A stretch of DNA of 64,000 bases from Flavobacteriales bacterium (GTDB lineage: Bacteria; Bacteroidota; Bacteroidia; NS11-12g; UBA9320), in NCBI GenBank assembly GCA_020635435.1, contig JACJZU010000004.1:1-64000 (forward strand). The letters are read 5' to 3'. The stretch's first letter is position 1; every line of letters starts with the position of its first letter. Below are positions 63,254 through 64,000 of this stretch, piece by piece. Under the pieces are notes generated by a model. That model did no database searches and was not told the DNA's origin. It saw only the letters and a list, made by a program, of their open reading frames with translations. The translations under genes and the position numbers were made by a program.

Positions 63254-63736
63254 ATGGAACTGAAAGAGATACAACAACTGATAAAGTTCGTTTCGTCATC
63301 CGGAGTAGACGAGGTGGAATTGGAGCGCAAAGATTTCAAACTGCGCATTCGGAAGAATGAACATAAAACGGAGATAATCTCTGTTCCTCAGCAGGTGAGC
63401 CCGGCATCAATTCCCGTTGCACCTGCCCCTTTACCCACCCCGGTTGTAAATGCCCCGGTAGAGGCCCCAAAAACTGAGCAACCTGCCAGTAGCAACTTGA
63501 TTGAGATCAAATCACCAATGATCGGGACTTTTTATCGAAGCCCATCACCAGACAAACCGGCGTTTGTCAATGTAGGAGACGAAGTGAAAATTGGTCAGGT
63601 CATTTGTATAGTAGAGGCCATGAAGTTGTTCAATGAGATTGAATCGGAAGTTAGTGGCCGTATCGTTAAGGTTGTGGCAAACGACGCATCTCCGGTTGAA
63701 TATGATCAGGTTCTGTTTTTAGTAGAGCCAAGTTGA
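63254..63736 (+). CDS. accB: Biotin carboxyl carrier protein of acetyl-CoA carboxylase
   Basis: 160 residues. A short N-terminal domain (1-35) is followed by a Pro/Ala-rich linker (about 50-80) and the biotinyl domain with the biotin-accepting Lys124 (EAMKLFNE). It precedes accC, forming the carrier/carboxylase pair. Confidence 0.96.
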   Translation: MELKEIQQLIKFVSSSGVDEVELERKDFKLRIRKNEHKTEIISVPQQVSPASIPVAPAPLPTPVVNAPVEAPKTEQPASSNLIEIKSPMIGTFYRSPSPDKPAFVNVGDEVKIGQVICIVEAMKLFNEIESEVSGRIVKVVANDASPVEYDQVLFLVEPS

Positions 63737-63770
63737 TCTCTGTATCTCCAATTGATTTAAACCTCAGAGG

Positions 63771-64000
63771 ATGTTCAAGAAGATCTTAATCGCCAACAGA
63801 GGCGAAATTGCGCTACGCGTAATAAGGACCTGCCGAGAGATGGGTATTAAAACCGTAGCGGTTTATTCTACGGCTGATAAGGATAGCTTGCATGTTAAGT
63901 ACGCCGATGAGGCAGTTTGCATAGGACCGCCTTCAAGTGCACTTTCCTATTTAAATATGCCAAATCTGATGGCTGCTGCGGAAATAACGAATGCAGATGC
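63771..64000 (+). CDS. accC: Biotin carboxylase (partial, 5' end)
   Basis: The visible 76 codons begin KKILIANRGEIALRVIRTC, the standard N-terminus of the ATP-grasp biotin carboxylase subunit of acetyl-CoA carboxylase, and continue through VYSTADKDSLHVKYADEA. It follows accB by 34 bases and runs past the end of the window. Confidence 0.96.
   Translation, partial: MFKKILIANRGEIALRVIRTCREMGIKTVAVYSTADKDSLHVKYADEAVCIGPPSSALSYLNMPNLMAAAEITNAD

Overview
The window is chromosomal DNA of a Bacteroidota bacterium, most likely of the Flavobacteriia (Flavobacteriales, Cryomorphaceae-like). This rests on several things seen together: type IX secretion (T9SS) C-terminal sorting domains on several secreted proteins, Bacteroidota-type promoters (-7 element TAnnTTTG) before many genes, a short RpoD of about 287 residues, a stand-alone homocysteine-methyltransferase half of MetH, bacillithiol synthesis (BshA), and families typical of the phylum (DUF4270, DUF6029, DUF2851, DUF6787, 7TM-DISM kinases). 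The species is not identifiable from this alone.

Layout. 1-9.8 kb: a tandem array of at least three giant secreted paralogues (the 3' end of one and two complete 1430-residue copies) with a tyrosine-rich beta-helix, PKD repeats and a T9SS tail; each is followed by the same terminator and GC-rich palindromes. 9.8-11.5 kb: an enoyl-CoA hydratase, TatD and tRNA-Ser(GGA). 12-17 kb: a GT-C-like membrane protein, a sulfide:quinone oxidoreductase preceded by two Crp/Fnr-like palindromes, the MetH N-terminal module and BshA. 17-25 kb: a secreted endonuclease-like protein, HemW, a tail-specific protease, an RsmI-like methylase, PyrF, DUF2851 and a PspC-domain protein. 25-31 kb, mostly minus strand: a PaaE-like oxidoreductase, Asd, DAHP synthase, and a DUF4270 lipoprotein with a GT5-only starch-synthase-like protein. 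31-37 kb: PanC, a DUF6029 barrel, LhgO, a PagL-like lipid A deacylase and a DUF2807 lipoprotein. 37-39.4 kb, minus: an overlapping DUF6787-Mrp-Nfu-UbiA-like operon. 39.5-52.7 kb: envelope proteins (DUF3352-like with MORN, a lamin-tail T9SS protein, AsmA, DUF3108), tRNA-Val(TAC), an ArsC-like protein, RpoD and a flippase-like membrane protein. 52.7-57.3 kb: a markedly AT-rich stretch with two histidine kinases, a possible acyltransferase and the 3' half of a ThiF-nitroreductase fusion (Rv1355c family); a receiver protein related to the first kinase lies on the other flank. 59.4-64 kb: PdxA, then the usual DUF177-rpmF-plsX-fabH-accB-accC fatty-acid cluster, running off the window.

Most of the window is ordinary housekeeping and envelope biology. 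The two regions most worth attention are the homogenised T9SS paralogue array at the left and the AT-rich signalling and E1-nitroreductase cluster at 52.7-59.3 kb. A recurring regulatory theme is that TAnnTTTG elements lie within a few bases of start codons, which suggests leaderless or near-leaderless transcripts and decides several starts, including a TTG start at 48127.
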